Assembly (NCBI RefSeq): GCF_001888165.1
Contig: NZ_CP015455.1
Span: 62,001-126,000 of the forward strand
Reading direction: 5' to 3'
DNA length: 64,000 nucleotides
Origin: Syntrophotalea acetylenica
GTDB taxonomy: Bacteria; Desulfobacterota; Desulfuromonadia; Desulfuromonadales; Syntrophotaleaceae
Notes under the pieces: generated by a model
Told to the model about the DNA's origin: nothing
Database searches by the model: none
The model's input: the letters and a program-made list of their open reading frames with translations, nothing else
Shown: piece by piece, positions 27,113 through 40,418 of the stretch
How positions within the stretch are numbered: position 1 is the first letter of the stretch
Layout of the letters: each line of letters starts with the position of its first letter
Translations under genes and position numbers: made by a program

Positions 27113-27146
27113 AAGGCCTTATTTTTTCAAGGAGACCTGTTTCCTC

Positions 27147-29540
27147 ATGAATATAAAGCGCATCCTGAAAATCTCTTTGTGGGCCTGTTTTGGACTGTTT
27201 CTGGCAAGCTGCCTGATGCTTGGGGTTGCCTATTGGTCGGTCTCTGCCTCGCTGCCAAAAGTCGACACCCTGTCCGATTATCGCCCACCTATCGTCACGA
27301 CCATCTATGCCGACGATGAAACCGTCATCAGCGAATTTTCCCAGGAAAGAAGGATTCTCGTCCCCATCTCACGGATACCCCGGCAACTGGTTCAGGCGTT
27401 TGTCGCCGCGGAAGATTCGAAATTCTATCAGCACCGCGGCATCGACCTTTTTTCGATCGTGCGCGCCGCGCTCAAAAACCTGATGGCCGGAGGCATCCGC
27501 CAGGGCGGCAGCACCATTACCCAACAGGTTGCCAAAAGCCTGTTACTGACGCCGGAAAAAAAATTTTCCCGCAAATTCAAAGAAGCGATCCTGGCCCGCC
27601 GCATGGAACGAAGCCTGTCAAAAGACGACATTCTCTTTTTGTATCTGAATCAGATCTACCTTGGGCACGGTGCTTACGGCGTTCAGGCTGCGGCGGAAAA
27701 TTATTTCGACAAGAATGTCGGCGACCTGTCACTTGCGGAAAGCGCCATGCTGGCCGGACTGCCGCAGGCTCCGAGCCGCTATTCCCCTTTTCACAATTAT
27801 GAAAAAGCCAAAACCCGCCAGATCTATGTATTGAATCGTATGGTCGAGGACGGCTATATCACGCGACAACAGGCGGATAAGGCCGTATCGGAAAATGTCG
27901 TGATCCACCCTCGTAACGAACGCCAGATTCCCGGAGCGGCCTATTTCACGGAGCAGGTGCGTCGATATCTGGAAGAGAGATACGGTACCGAGGTCCTCAA
28001 TACCGGCGGACTGAAAGTCTACACCACCATGAACGTGGCCATGCAGCAAGCCGCTCAACTGGCGGTACGGTCCAACCTTGTCCAACATGACATCCGCCGC
28101 GGTTATCGTGGCCCCCTGAAGACTTTCGACAGCGACCGGCAAGCCGAATTTTTATCCAAACAGGAAGCAATCTACAAACAGCCACCGGAGCCCGGAACTC
28201 TGGTCGAAGGCGTTGTCATCGGCTCCCGCGACCATCGGGCGATTGTGCGCATCGGTCGTTTTACCGGAATCATTCCCCTTAACCAGGGTGGCCTCGCCCA
28301 TAAACTGCGGGTCGTCGACCGTGGTCAGAAAGTCAAATTTGTCGGGGAGCGCGCCACCACTCTGCCGATCGGTTCGGTGGTGCAGGTAAAAATCAAGCAA
28401 AGCTCCGATACGGAAATGACTCTGTCCCTCTACCAGGAGCCGGCCGCACAGGGCGCTCTCATCGCTCTTGCGCCCCATACCGGTGAGGTCAAGGCGCTGG
28501 TGGGCGGTTACGATTTTAATCGCAGCCAGTTCAATCGAGCCATTCAGGCACACCGCCTGCCGGGTTCCGCGTTCAAACCCCTGATCTATGCAGCCGCTCT
28601 GGATAAAGGCTACACGCCGGCAACCATCATGCTCGATACTCCCGTGATCTATCGACAGAAAGGCGAAGACGGCACGGAAACGGAATGGAAACCGAAAAAC
28701 TATGCCGAAAAATTCACCGGGGTAACAACCCTGCGCCAGGCATTGGCACAATCCTATAACGTGGTAACCATCAAAATGCTGCAGGATATCGGCGTGGGTT
28801 ATGCCATCAATTATGCCAAAAAGCTGGGTATCGAATCACCCTTGAACCGGGATCTGACTTTAGCTCTTGGATCTTCCGCCGTCTCCCCCATGGAACTGGC
28901 CTCGGCATACTGCGTCTTTGCCAACGGTGGCGTACTTCTCCGGCCTGTGTACATCACGAAGGTTGTCGATCGCCATGGAAGGATTCTGGAATCACGGGAT
29001 CCCGCCGATTTTCCCGGAGGACCCGATCCCGATCAGACACTGATCAATCAATTTCCGCGAAGGGTGATCTCCCCGGAAACAGCCTATCTGATTACCAACC
29101 TGATGGAAAGCGTGGTGCAGGATGGCACCGGCTACCGCGCCAAAGCGCTGCAAAGACCCGTGGCCTGCAAGACCGGAACCACCAACGATCAGAAAGATGC
29201 CTGGTTCGTCGGATACGGCCCGCGGCTGCTGGCCGTGTCCTGGGTAGGTTACGATCAGGAGCGGTCTCTGGGACCCCTCGAAACCGGCTCCAAGGCCGCG
29301 GCTCCGGCATGGGTCGAGTTCATGCGACAGGCTCTTGAAAACCAGCCTGTCGAACATTTTCCGGTTCCGGACGGCATCGAATTCCGCCCCATTGATCCGG
29401 CTACCGGACTTCTGGTTCCCGAGGATGCTTCCACCATGACTGTGGAGGCGTTCGCTCCGGGAACAGCTCCGACCCGTTACGCTCTGGAAGCGCAGCAGCC
29501 CCAGGCCATTGATTTTTTCCAGATGGACATGGAGGAGTGA
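27147..29540 (+). CDS. mrcA: Penicillin-binding protein 1A (bifunctional)
   Basis: 797 residues. An N-terminal membrane anchor (about 7-29, ISLWACFGLFLASCLML) leads to a GT51 glycosyltransferase domain (EDSKFYQHRGIDLFSIVRA with the catalytic Glu, GGSTITQQVAKSLLL, KEAILARRME), an OB-fold insert (about 330-430, VVIGSRDHRAIVRIGRF, VVQVKIKQ) and a transpeptidase domain with SxxK (PGSAFKPLIY), SxN (QSYNVVTIKM) and KTG (ACKTGTTND). It polymerises and crosslinks peptidoglycan in the periplasm. The start has AAGGAG nine bases upstream. It converges with nth with only three bases between stops. Confidence 0.96.
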   Translation: MNIKRILKISLWACFGLFLASCLMLGVAYWSVSASLPKVDTLSDYRPPIVTTIYADDETVISEFSQERRILVPISRIPRQLVQAFVAAEDSKFYQHRGIDLFSIVRAALKNLMAGGIRQGGSTITQQVAKSLLLTPEKKFSRKFKEAILARRMERSLSKDDILFLYLNQIYLGHGAYGVQAAAENYFDKNVGDLSLAESAMLAGLPQAPSRYSPFHNYEKAKTRQIYVLNRMVEDGYITRQQADKAVSENVVIHPRNERQIPGAAYFTEQVRRYLEERYGTEVLNTGGLKVYTTMNVAMQQAAQLAVRSNLVQHDIRRGYRGPLKTFDSDRQAEFLSKQEAIYKQPPEPGTLVEGVVIGSRDHRAIVRIGRFTGIIPLNQGGLAHKLRVVDRGQKVKFVGERATTLPIGSVVQVKIKQSSDTEMTLSLYQEPAAQGALIALAPHTGEVKALVGGYDFNRSQFNRAIQAHRLPGSAFKPLIYAAALDKGYTPATIMLDTPVIYRQKGEDGTETEWKPKNYAEKFTGVTTLRQALAQSYNVVTIKMLQDIGVGYAINYAKKLGIESPLNRDLTLALGSSAVSPMELASAYCVFANGGVLLRPVYITKVVDRHGRILESRDPADFPGGPDPDQTLINQFPRRVISPETAYLITNLMESVVQDGTGYRAKALQRPVACKTGTTNDQKDAWFVGYGPRLLAVSWVGYDQERSLGPLETGSKAAAPAWVEFMRQALENQPVEHFPVPDGIEFRPIDPATGLLVPEDASTMTVEAFAPGTAPTRYALEAQQPQAIDFFQMDMEE

Positions 29541-29543
29541 GCT

Positions 29544-30206
29544 CTATTTCCTGATGTGAATGTCAGGCAGCCCGATCCTGGGACAATCGGCTTGCAACGG
29601 ACATTGGTCGCACAGCGGACGCTGAGCTTTGCATAACCGTCGTCCGTGATGGATCAGCAAATGGCTTGTTTTGGTCCAGCAGGATGGCGGCAGAATCTGG
29701 CACAGTTCCGACTCGATGCCTTCCGGATCGCTCCGGCGGCTCCAACCCAGACGCCGCACAAGGCGCTTGACATGTGTGTCGACAGCCAGACCGGGTATGT
29801 CAAACGCGTTACCCAGCACCACGTTCGCGGTTTTACGCCCCACACCCGGCAATGTCACAAGCTCCTCCATGCGACGCGGAACCTGGCCGTTACATTGGTT
29901 AACGACCTGCGCCGCACAGGCAATCAGGTTTTTGGCCTTGTTACGAAAAAACCCTGTACTGCGTATAACGGCTTCAACCTCTTCGGGATCCGCAGCAGCC
30001 AGCTGTCGGGGGCCTGGATAAAGAGAGAACAAATTTTTTGTCACCTTGTTGACCTGACGGTCCGTACACTGGGCCGACAGAATGGTTGCCACCAGCAGCT
30101 GCCAGGGATTTGCAAAATCGAGGGCACAGCGGGCTTCGGGATAAAGATCCTCCAGAACATCCAAAATCCCCATCATGGCATCCATCCGTTGTTTCGTTCG
30201 GGACAT
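29544..30206 (-). CDS. nth: Endonuclease III
   Basis: 220 residues, standard Nth length. A DNA glycosylase/AP lyase for oxidised pyrimidines. The helix-hairpin-helix LPGVGRKTANVVLGNAF near 125 includes the catalytic Lys, the catalytic Asp is in GLAVDTHVKRL near 149, and the 4Fe-4S cysteine cluster is CKAQRPLCDQCPLQADCP near 192-209. The start has GAGGAGG five bases before ATG. A perfect DnaA box (30317-30325) lies in the 127-base gap upstream, which otherwise contains only weak promoter-like TTGATA/TATGCG elements. Confidence 0.96.
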   Translation of the reverse strand: MSRTKQRMDAMMGILDVLEDLYPEARCALDFANPWQLLVATILSAQCTDRQVNKVTKNLFSLYPGPRQLAAADPEEVEAVIRSTGFFRNKAKNLIACAAQVVNQCNGQVPRRMEELVTLPGVGRKTANVVLGNAFDIPGLAVDTHVKRLVRRLGWSRRSDPEGIESELCQILPPSCWTKTSHLLIHHGRRLCKAQRPLCDQCPLQADCPRIGLPDIHIRK

Positions 30207-30316
30207 GCTGCCTCCTCGTCAAATCAACAAAAAGGGTCGACCGGTCAACACCGGACAACCCCCATCGCAACACCCGCATAGCCTTTTCATGTATCTTATC
30301 AACGCCATCAACAGTT

Positions 30317-30325
30317 TTATCCACA
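30317..30325 (+). promoter_or_regulatory. Isolated perfect DnaA box
   Basis: TTATCCACA, identical to the DnaA consensus, sits between the end of the EEP-family gene and the start of nth, within about 11.5 kb of the origin. It could titrate DnaA or link nth transcription to initiation; one 9-mer alone is weak evidence. Confidence 0.35.
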
Positions 30326-30333
30326 GGCTGTGT

Positions 30334-31068
30334 CTAACCCGGCGCGATTTCCATTCTTCGGTGTTTCAGTTCCTTTATTTTCACATAATTGCGTGGATCG
30401 GCCACCCGCACGGTCAGCACCAACGGTAAATGACTGGAAGCCCTGCGTGCCAGACTGTGCCGATATATGCGAGAATCAATGATTCGGAGCTGGCCGCCGA
30501 GATAAGCCCGGTCCCGCCCACACAGCGGCAGCCATGCAGGAAAGGTCGCCCTGTACAGGGGTCTTTTGGCGGGACGCAGACAAGGCAAAAACAGTCCCTG
30601 GTCGAAGGGCCATAGCACATCGGCAAAATCGCCGAGCATCAGCAGCGGGCAGCCTGATGAATAAAACCGGACCCCATCCCGATCATCGAGCAAACGCCTG
30701 ATTTGCCGGCGTCTAACCCCGGGATGCTTATGCAACCGCACATTGAACAGATGCAGGCAGCGGCCGGAGATATTTACATCCGCACAGAGGCAGCTGCCGC
30801 CCTCCAATTCTATGGTGCGTACGCCGTGCAGCGGATAATAGGAAAGGAAAGCGTTACCGCCAGGGGTGGCGGGGCCGTAATAATTCATGGCCAGGCGCTC
30901 CCCGAACCAGGCAACCTGGTCTCCGTCCCGTAATGTGTCCACTTCCTGCAATGCGATAATATCGGGTCCCGCGCAGCCGATAACATCAAGTACCCTGCCC
31001 GGATCCCTCCGGCCATCCGTCCCCAGGCAACCGTGAATGTTATAGGTCATGACCCGGATGGTGTACAT
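30334..31068 (-). CDS. Endonuclease/exonuclease/phosphatase family protein
   Basis: 244 residues of the EEP (DNase I/APE-like) fold: MTYNIHGCLGTDGRRDPGRV opening with the Asn, IALQEVD with the metal-binding Glu near residue 40, LFNVRLHKHPGVRRRQIRRLL with the family's third motif near 105-127, LMLGDFADV near 143 and SSHLPLVLTV near 212. Two normally catalytic positions are altered: GDFN is GDFA (Asn to Ala) and SDH is SSH (Asp to Ser). The protein may therefore have altered chemistry or none. It lies between nth and gpsA with 37 bases to the latter. A role in lipid or DNA phosphodiester cleavage is possible. Confidence 0.82.
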   Translation of the reverse strand: MYTIRVMTYNIHGCLGTDGRRDPGRVLDVIGCAGPDIIALQEVDTLRDGDQVAWFGERLAMNYYGPATPGGNAFLSYYPLHGVRTIELEGGSCLCADVNISGRCLHLFNVRLHKHPGVRRRQIRRLLDDRDGVRFYSSGCPLLMLGDFADVLWPFDQGLFLPCLRPAKRPLYRATFPAWLPLCGRDRAYLGGQLRIIDSRIYRHSLARRASSHLPLVLTVRVADPRNYVKIKELKHRRMEIAPG

Positions 31069-31104
31069 TCTGCCCCCGAAAAGTGCGAGCGTTCCTATCC
31101 GTTC

Positions 31105-32109
31105 TTATCGGTTCATTTCCGCTTTGAGCGAACGTTGCATGAGATCGGAAACCGCCGCGCGTGGATCCTTGTTTTCAAACAAAATCAGGTACATCTGCTC
31201 AATTATAGGTGTCTCTACAGACAACTTTTTAGCCAACTGATAAGCGGACAGAGTGGTTTTTACCCCCTCGGCAACCATCTTCATACCAGAAAGTATATCG
31301 TCCAGCTTGCGCCCGCGGCCCAGTTCCAGTCCCACACTGCGATTGCGGGAAAGGTCTCCGGTGCAGGTCAGTACCAGATCCCCCATTCCGGATAATCCCA
31401 TAAAGGTCTGTTCCCGGGCTCCCATAGCCATCCCGATCCGCGTCATTTCCACCAGACCACGGGTTATGAGCGCCGCGCGCGCATTGTAGCCGTAGCCCAG
31501 ACCATCGGAAACACCCGCGGCCAATGCAATGACGTTTTTTAATGCCCCGCCAAGTTCCACCCCGACAATATCACTGCTGCGATAGACTCGGAAATAATGG
31601 CAGCTGAAAGTAGTCTGTACCAATCGGGCTATGCGCTCGTCGTTCGAGGCTACGGTTAGTGCCGTAGGCACTTCAGCCGCCACTTCGCGGGCAAAGGTCG
31701 GTCCGGATAAAAATGCCGTGTTTTCAAGACGATGCGCAGGCAGAATCTCGCGCAGGACTTCGGACATTGGCATAAGCGTATCGTTTTCAATGCCTTTGGC
31801 AGCAGAAACCAGGATGGTATTGTCTGCCAGATACGGCTCGGCTTGCCTCACGACAGCCCGCATGACCTGGGAGGGAGCGACCAGAACCACCATTTCCTTG
31901 CCGCCGGCGACTTCGGGCAATTCGGAGGTGAACTCCAGCTTTTCATCCAAGGTAAAGTCCGGAAGAAAAAGATCATTCTTGCGATTGGCACGCATGCGCT
32001 TAACCAGATCTTCTTCATAGGCCCAGAGAGTTACCGTATGGCCGTTTTTTGACAACAGGTCCGCCAATGTGGTTCCCCAACTGCCTGCCCCGATAACGCC
32101 TATTTTCAT
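31105..32109 (-). CDS. gpsA: NAD(P)-dependent glycerol-3-phosphate dehydrogenase
   Basis: 334 residues. It reduces dihydroxyacetone phosphate to sn-glycerol 3-phosphate for phospholipid synthesis. The N-terminal nucleotide-binding loop is MKIGVIGAGSWGTTLADLL, followed by VSAAKGIE near 107, FLSGPTFAREVA near 136, GALKNVIALAAGVSDGLGYG with the catalytic Lys near 189, and the C-terminal ETPIIEQMYLIL. The length and all motifs are typical. The upstream TPR gene ends 13 bases before the start, which suggests one transcript from gyrA or the TPR gene into gpsA. Confidence 0.95.
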   Translation of the reverse strand: MKIGVIGAGSWGTTLADLLSKNGHTVTLWAYEEDLVKRMRANRKNDLFLPDFTLDEKLEFTSELPEVAGGKEMVVLVAPSQVMRAVVRQAEPYLADNTILVSAAKGIENDTLMPMSEVLREILPAHRLENTAFLSGPTFAREVAAEVPTALTVASNDERIARLVQTTFSCHYFRVYRSSDIVGVELGGALKNVIALAAGVSDGLGYGYNARAALITRGLVEMTRIGMAMGAREQTFMGLSGMGDLVLTCTGDLSRNRSVGLELGRGRKLDDILSGMKMVAEGVKTTLSAYQLAKKLSVETPIIEQMYLILFENKDPRAAVSDLMQRSLKAEMNR

Positions 32110-32122
32110 ACATGTCTCCTGG

Positions 32123-33004
32123 TCAGATGGCCTTGTTCTTTTTTTTCAATCGCTGCCTGATGTGCATGCTCCGCTGGTCAAGAATGGCTTTTCTGGCGTA
32201 GCGGCCCTTCAGCTTCTCGAGTATCTGCAGGGCCTTGTGCAAATCACCGCGCTCCTCATGAACCTGAGCCAGAGTAAAAAAACCTTCCAGCGCAAAGGAA
32301 TTTTGCGGATATTCCCGACAGAGACGGTTTAACACCTGCTCGGATTCATCTGTTTTCCCTTCCAGGAAAAAAGAAGAACCAATTTGATATAAAGACTGCG
32401 GCACAAGTTTGCTCTGCGGATAATCAGCAAGCAAGATTTCGAACTCGATACGCGCTTGTTCAAAATTATTCATGCGGAAGTAGGTGTCCGCTATTTCATA
32501 CTGTATGTGATCGGTTTGCGGCATTTGACTGTCGAGCATCTTCTGGTAACTCACCAGAGCTCTACCGTAATCCTTCAGATGGTATTTATAGATATCCGCC
32601 ACCTGCCTGCGTGCGGCATCACACCAGGGTGTTTCAGGGTAATCCCTCTCTACCAGCAGAAAGGCAAGCAGCGCTTCCTGTTCCCTGTGCAGGTGCAACA
32701 GCATGATATCCCCCGCAAGCAACAAAGCCTTGGCTCCGGCGGCAGTGCGGGGATAGTGCTCATGAAGGCTGCGCAACTGACTTATTGCCCGCTGATACCG
32801 TTGTTTTTCAACGAGCTTTTCTGCCCTTCTCAACAGGGTTCCCGGTATTTTTTCCTGCCAGGCTCGATATCCATACCAGCTGCCGACAGCTGTCAGCAAC
32901 CCCAATAAACCAATCGTCAGGCAGAAATACCGGCTATTCCACGTCTTCCGGGTTCTCCGTTTCTCCTCCTTCAAGAGATTCTTCTTCAATCTCGCCAGTT
33001 CCAT
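32123..33004 (-). CDS. Membrane-anchored tetratricopeptide repeat protein
   Basis: 293 residues from ATG 33004 (AAGAGGAA immediately upstream), although a longer frame is open to 33043. A basic N-terminus ([16 protein letters not shown]) is followed by one membrane helix (about 29-45, [15 protein letters not shown]) and then several TPR units of 34-37 residues ([66 protein letters not shown] and others) in the YbgF/BamD-like style. The first 71 bases overlap the 3' end of gyrA. It probably forms a periplasm-facing scaffold; the partner is unknown. Confidence 0.8.
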   Translation of the reverse strand: MELARLKKNLLKEEKRRTRKTWNSRYFCLTIGLLGLLTAVGSWYGYRAWQEKIPGTLLRRAEKLVEKQRYQRAISQLRSLHEHYPRTAAGAKALLLAGDIMLLHLHREQEALLAFLLVERDYPETPWCDAARRQVADIYKYHLKDYGRALVSYQKMLDSQMPQTDHIQYEIADTYFRMNNFEQARIEFEILLADYPQSKLVPQSLYQIGSSFFLEGKTDESEQVLNRLCREYPQNSFALEGFFTLAQVHEERGDLHKALQILEKLKGRYARKAILDQRSMHIRQRLKKKNKAI

Positions 33005-35441
33005 TTTCCTCTTCTTTTTCGGCCAGTTTAGCCACTGCGACAATACGTTCCCCAGGCTCCAGTACCATCAGTCTGACCCCTTGGGTATTACGCCCGATAA
33101 CCGAAAGATCAACAACCCGGGTGCGCAGAACCTTGCCGCCATCAGTGATGAACATCAGGTCAAAATCGTCGTTTATCAATTTAATGTCGACAACCTGCCC
33201 ATTGCGTTCCGAGGTTTTTATGGTGATGATTCCCTTGCCGCCACGTCCTTGCTGGCGGTATTCATCGAGATAGGTCCTCTTGCCGTAGCCTTTTTCAGTA
33301 ACAGTCACCAGGGTGGCGGCAGTGGTATCGGAAACAACTTCCATGCCGATAACCCGGTCATCTTTCTCCAAATGCATGCCTCGCACCCCGCGCGAAGTCC
33401 TGCCCATGGGCCGGGCCTCTTTCTCGGGAAAACGGATGGCCTTGCCGCTCTGGCTGGCCAGCAGAATATCCATGTTACCGTCCGACAGGCGCGTCGAAAC
33501 CAGACGATCGCCTTCATCGACGGTCAGAGCGATAATACCGCCGGAGCGGGGATTGGCATAAGCCATCAGATCCGTCTTTTTAACAATGCCGTTCTGGGTA
33601 GCGAATACGATATAGCGATCTTCTATGAACTCTTTTACCGGAAGAATACTGGTGACGTTTTCCCCGCTGGCCAGTTGCAGAAGGTTTACAATGGCCTTGC
33701 CGCGGGAAGCCCTTCCCCCCTGGGGAATCTCATGGACCTTAAGCCAGTAAACCTTGCCTGCGTCGGTAAATACGAGAACGAAAGAATGCGTAGATGCAAT
33801 AAACAGCTGTTCGACGAAATCTTCTTCCTTGGGCCGCATACCGGTGACGCCTTTCCCCCCGCGCCGCTGGGCGCGGTATAAAGACACGGCATTGCGCTTT
33901 ATGTAACCGGCATGAGATACCGTTACCACCATATCCTCGTCGACAATCAAATCCTCCAGTGACAGGTCGCCACGCTGATCCACAATTTCAGTTCGACGCT
34001 CATCGGCAAATTTATCCTTGATATCAAGCAGCTCGGTCTTGATGATATTTAGAATTTCCACATCGCTGGCAAGAATCTCCTTCAGCCGCTGAATCAGAGT
34101 CTGAATTTCCCGATATTCTTCGAGAATCTTGTCCCGTTCCATGCCTGTAAGCCGATGAAGGCGCATATCAAGAATCGCCTGGGACTGAACATCCGACAGA
34201 GCAAACCGCATTATGAGGCGTTCTTTCGCCTCACGGGGATTCGCCGACTGCTTGATTATGGCGATCACTTCATCCAGGTTTTCCAGAGCAATCTTGAAAC
34301 CTTCGAGAATGTGGGCCTTTTCCTCGGCTTTGCGCAGATCGAAAATGCAGCGCCGGGTGACGATCTCCCTGCGATGATCCACAAAATGTTCCAGCACTTC
34401 CCGAAGGCTCAGCACACGGGGCTGACCATTGACAATGGCCAGCATGATAATACCGAAAGAAGACTGCATGGCCGTCATTTTATAGAGTTGATTGAGAATA
34501 ACGTCGGGAATGACGTCCTTTTTCAACTCCACCACGACCCTTATGCCCTCACGGTCCGATTCATCGCGAAGATCGGAAATGCCTTCAATTTTACGGGTTT
34601 TTACCAGCTCGGCAATTTTTTCGATCAACTTGGCTTTATTGACCTGATAGGGGATTTCGGTAATGACAATTTTTTCGCGACCGGTACGGCGATCTTTTTC
34701 CACCAGCGCCCGGGCCCGCATATGCACGATCCCCCGCCCGGTTTCATAAGCCTGGCGGATACCTTCCCTGCCTAGAATAAAGCCCGCCGTGGGAAAATCG
34801 GGGCCCGGTATAAGGCGAAGCAGATCTTGGTTGTCGACAGTCGGATCATCCATGATGCTGATGAGTCCATTTATAACCTCACCCAGATTGTGAGGTGGTA
34901 TCTTTGTGGCCATGCCAACGGCAATGCCCTCGGAACCATTTACCAGAAGATTGGGAAACTTGCAGGGCAATACCAATGGTTCCTGCAGTGAATCGTCATA
35001 GTTCGGTCCGAAATCGACGGTTTCCTTCTCCAGATCGGCCAGCAGTTCGTGCGCCAGTTTGTCCATACGCACTTCCGTATAACGCATGGCGGCGGCGCTG
35101 TCGCCGTCAAGAGAACCAAAATTCCCCTGCCCGTCAACCAGGGGGTAGCGCATGGAAAAATCCTGTGCCAAGCGAACGATAGTATCGTAAACGGCAGAAT
35201 CTCCGTGAGGATGATATTTACCGATAACGTCGCCGACCACGCGTGCGGATTTTTTATATGGCTTATTGTAGGCGTTACCCAGTTCGTGCATGGCATACAA
35301 GACCCGCCGGTGCACAGGTTTCAGCCCGTCCCTTATATCCGGAAGAGCCCTGCCGATTATAACGCTCATGGCATAGTCCATGTAGGACTTGCGCAGTTCA
35401 TCTTCTATATTGACGGTTTTTTTGTTCTGTTCCGATAGCAT
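32934..35441 (-). CDS. gyrA: DNA gyrase subunit A
   Basis: 835 residues. The breakage-reunion domain opens [41 protein letters not shown] (read in parts, residues 5-45), with the QRDR region [14 protein letters not shown] near 75 and catalytic Tyr in [10 protein letters not shown] near 119. The C-terminal beta-pinwheel contains the GyrA box QRRGGKGV near 555. The tail is strongly acidic ([15 protein letters not shown]). With GyrB it introduces negative supercoils. The stop region overlaps the TPR gene by 71 bases. It is 65 bases after gyrB. Confidence 0.97.
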   Translation of the reverse strand: MLSEQNKKTVNIEDELRKSYMDYAMSVIIGRALPDIRDGLKPVHRRVLYAMHELGNAYNKPYKKSARVVGDVIGKYHPHGDSAVYDTIVRLAQDFSMRYPLVDGQGNFGSLDGDSAAAMRYTEVRMDKLAHELLADLEKETVDFGPNYDDSLQEPLVLPCKFPNLLVNGSEGIAVGMATKIPPHNLGEVINGLISIMDDPTVDNQDLLRLIPGPDFPTAGFILGREGIRQAYETGRGIVHMRARALVEKDRRTGREKIVITEIPYQVNKAKLIEKIAELVKTRKIEGISDLRDESDREGIRVVVELKKDVIPDVILNQLYKMTAMQSSFGIIMLAIVNGQPRVLSLREVLEHFVDHRREIVTRRCIFDLRKAEEKAHILEGFKIALENLDEVIAIIKQSANPREAKERLIMRFALSDVQSQAILDMRLHRLTGMERDKILEEYREIQTLIQRLKEILASDVEILNIIKTELLDIKDKFADERRTEIVDQRGDLSLEDLIVDEDMVVTVSHAGYIKRNAVSLYRAQRRGGKGVTGMRPKEEDFVEQLFIASTHSFVLVFTDAGKVYWLKVHEIPQGGRASRGKAIVNLLQLASGENVTSILPVKEFIEDRYIVFATQNGIVKKTDLMAYANPRSGGIIALTVDEGDRLVSTRLSDGNMDILLASQSGKAIRFPEKEARPMGRTSRGVRGMHLEKDDRVIGMEVVSDTTAATLVTVTEKGYGKRTYLDEYRQQGRGGKGIITIKTSERNGQVVDIKLINDDFDLMFITDGGKVLRTRVVDLSVIGRNTQGVRLMVLEPGERIVAVAKLAEKEEENGTGEIEEESLEGGETENPEDVE

Positions 35442-35506
35442 CTTTTATCCTCCGGGAAAAACCGGGACTCTGCGCCGGACAGTCCTGCCGTGGGCGCCAG
35501 ATTTCA

Positions 35507-39008
<3,502 letters not shown>

Positions 39009-39060
39009 GAAAGATTTATTGACAGTGTGATTCTTCAAATTTGCCTATCGCTGTACGGTA

Positions 39061-40179
39061 CTATAGCCTCATTGGCATTATGACCGCAAGATAGTCGTCC
39101 GTATCCGCAGGTGTGATAAGCCCCGGCGAAAGATGATCGCGTAAAGCCAGATTGATCTTTTCAGAATCAAGGGTCCCGAGGATATCGATGAGATACCGTG
39201 CATTGAAACCTATGGAAAGATTATTGTCGGGGTAATCAATTTCGAAATCTTCTCGTGCATCTCCAAACTCGGGGTTTGACGAGGAAAGAGTTAGATGATT
39301 TTTTTCAAAATCTATTTTGACTCCCTTTGATTTTTCACTCGAGAGTATTGCCATGCGGCGCAACGCATGAAAAAATTCTTCCCTGGGAATGTTTGCTTTT
39401 AAATCATTGCTGCTTGGAATAACACGTGTGTAATCAGGGAATTCACCATCAACAAGTCGCATTATTATTATTGTCTGTTCTTTCTTAATAACTGCGTTGT
39501 TGTCCATAAAACCGATTGATATTTCAGTATCACTCTCTTCGGTAATTTTTCGTAATTCTAAAATTCCCTTGCGAGGAAATATAACCCCTTTTATGAGTTG
39601 CTCGATATGAGAACAATCGATTGGAGTTTGATATAAAGATAAACGATGTCCGTCTGTAGCAACGAATCTTAGAAACTGAGAACCTTTATCTTCAATTGAT
39701 TTTACATATATGCCATTAAGGTTATACTTTGTTTCGTCCAATGACATAGAAAATGATGTTTTTTCAATCATTTGTCGCAAGATTGAACTGGATATATTGA
39801 AAAAGTTTTGTTTTTCTATTTGTGGAAAATATGGAAATTCGTCTGCAGATAAACCTACTATATTAAATAGTGCTTTTCCACATCGTATTTCTATCCAGCA
39901 ATTGTCTTTTGCTGTAAAGGAAATTTCTTTTTCTGGAAGTTCTTTAATTATTTCAAAAAGTTTTTTAGCTGATACGGTAATTCGGCCTTGAGTTTTGACC
40001 TGGGCCGGATAATTGGCTTTCATGCCCACTTCAAGATCCGTTGCTGTTAAGCGGACATAATCGGATTCCGCTTCAATAAGAACATTGGCCAGAATCGGAA
40101 TGGTGTTCTTTTTTTCGACTATTCCCTGAATTTTAGCCAGACCCTTAAGAAAGATTTCTTTTTCAATGGAAAAGATCAT
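39061..40179 (-). CDS. dnaN: DNA polymerase III sliding clamp (beta subunit)
   Basis: 372 residues from ATG 40179 (GGGAGGGAA three bases before). The three clamp domains are recognised by MIFSIEKEIFLKGLAKIQGIVEKK, LRFVATDGHRLSLYQ near 170 and PREEFFHALRRMAILSSEKSKGVK near 265; the hydrophobic C-terminus LAVIMPMRL is the classic binding-pocket end. The gene is clearly richer in A+T than gyrA or the distal genes. It lies 240 bases downstream of dnaA with TTATCAACA, a near DnaA box (40345-40353, minus strand), in the gap. Confidence 0.96.
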   Translation of the reverse strand: MIFSIEKEIFLKGLAKIQGIVEKKNTIPILANVLIEAESDYVRLTATDLEVGMKANYPAQVKTQGRITVSAKKLFEIIKELPEKEISFTAKDNCWIEIRCGKALFNIVGLSADEFPYFPQIEKQNFFNISSSILRQMIEKTSFSMSLDETKYNLNGIYVKSIEDKGSQFLRFVATDGHRLSLYQTPIDCSHIEQLIKGVIFPRKGILELRKITEESDTEISIGFMDNNAVIKKEQTIIIMRLVDGEFPDYTRVIPSSNDLKANIPREEFFHALRRMAILSSEKSKGVKIDFEKNHLTLSSSNPEFGDAREDFEIDYPDNNLSIGFNARYLIDILGTLDSEKINLALRDHLSPGLITPADTDDYLAVIMPMRL

Positions 40180-40344
40180 GTTCCCTCCCGTCAACAGGAA
40201 ACTGTTTTTATTATGGTTTTAAATCTTTTATAGTCGTAGTAGTAGATGCCTGTGAATTTGTTTATATGTCAAAAAGTCCTTTATTTTCAGTAAATTAAAA
40301 AGATTTTGAGGGTGTTGGTAAATGTCTCGCCAATGGGTCTGTTT

Positions 40345-40353
40345 TGTTGATAA
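40345..40353 (-). promoter_or_regulatory. DnaA-box-like site in the dnaA-dnaN gap
   Basis: On the minus strand TTATCAACA, one base from the DnaA consensus TTATCCACA, in the 239 bases between dnaA and dnaN. This gap is A+T-rich and otherwise contains no gene. Confidence 0.35.
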
Positions 40354-40418
40354 CCGGGATCTGGTGCTTTTTTCCCCTGTCTGTCAAGGGCGGATGCACA
40401 GGTTTTGAATGAACTGTT

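Noticed and set aside
29974-30324. 116-codon minus-strand frame starting near the DnaA box
   Set aside because: Overlaps the start of nth in another frame and has no family features.
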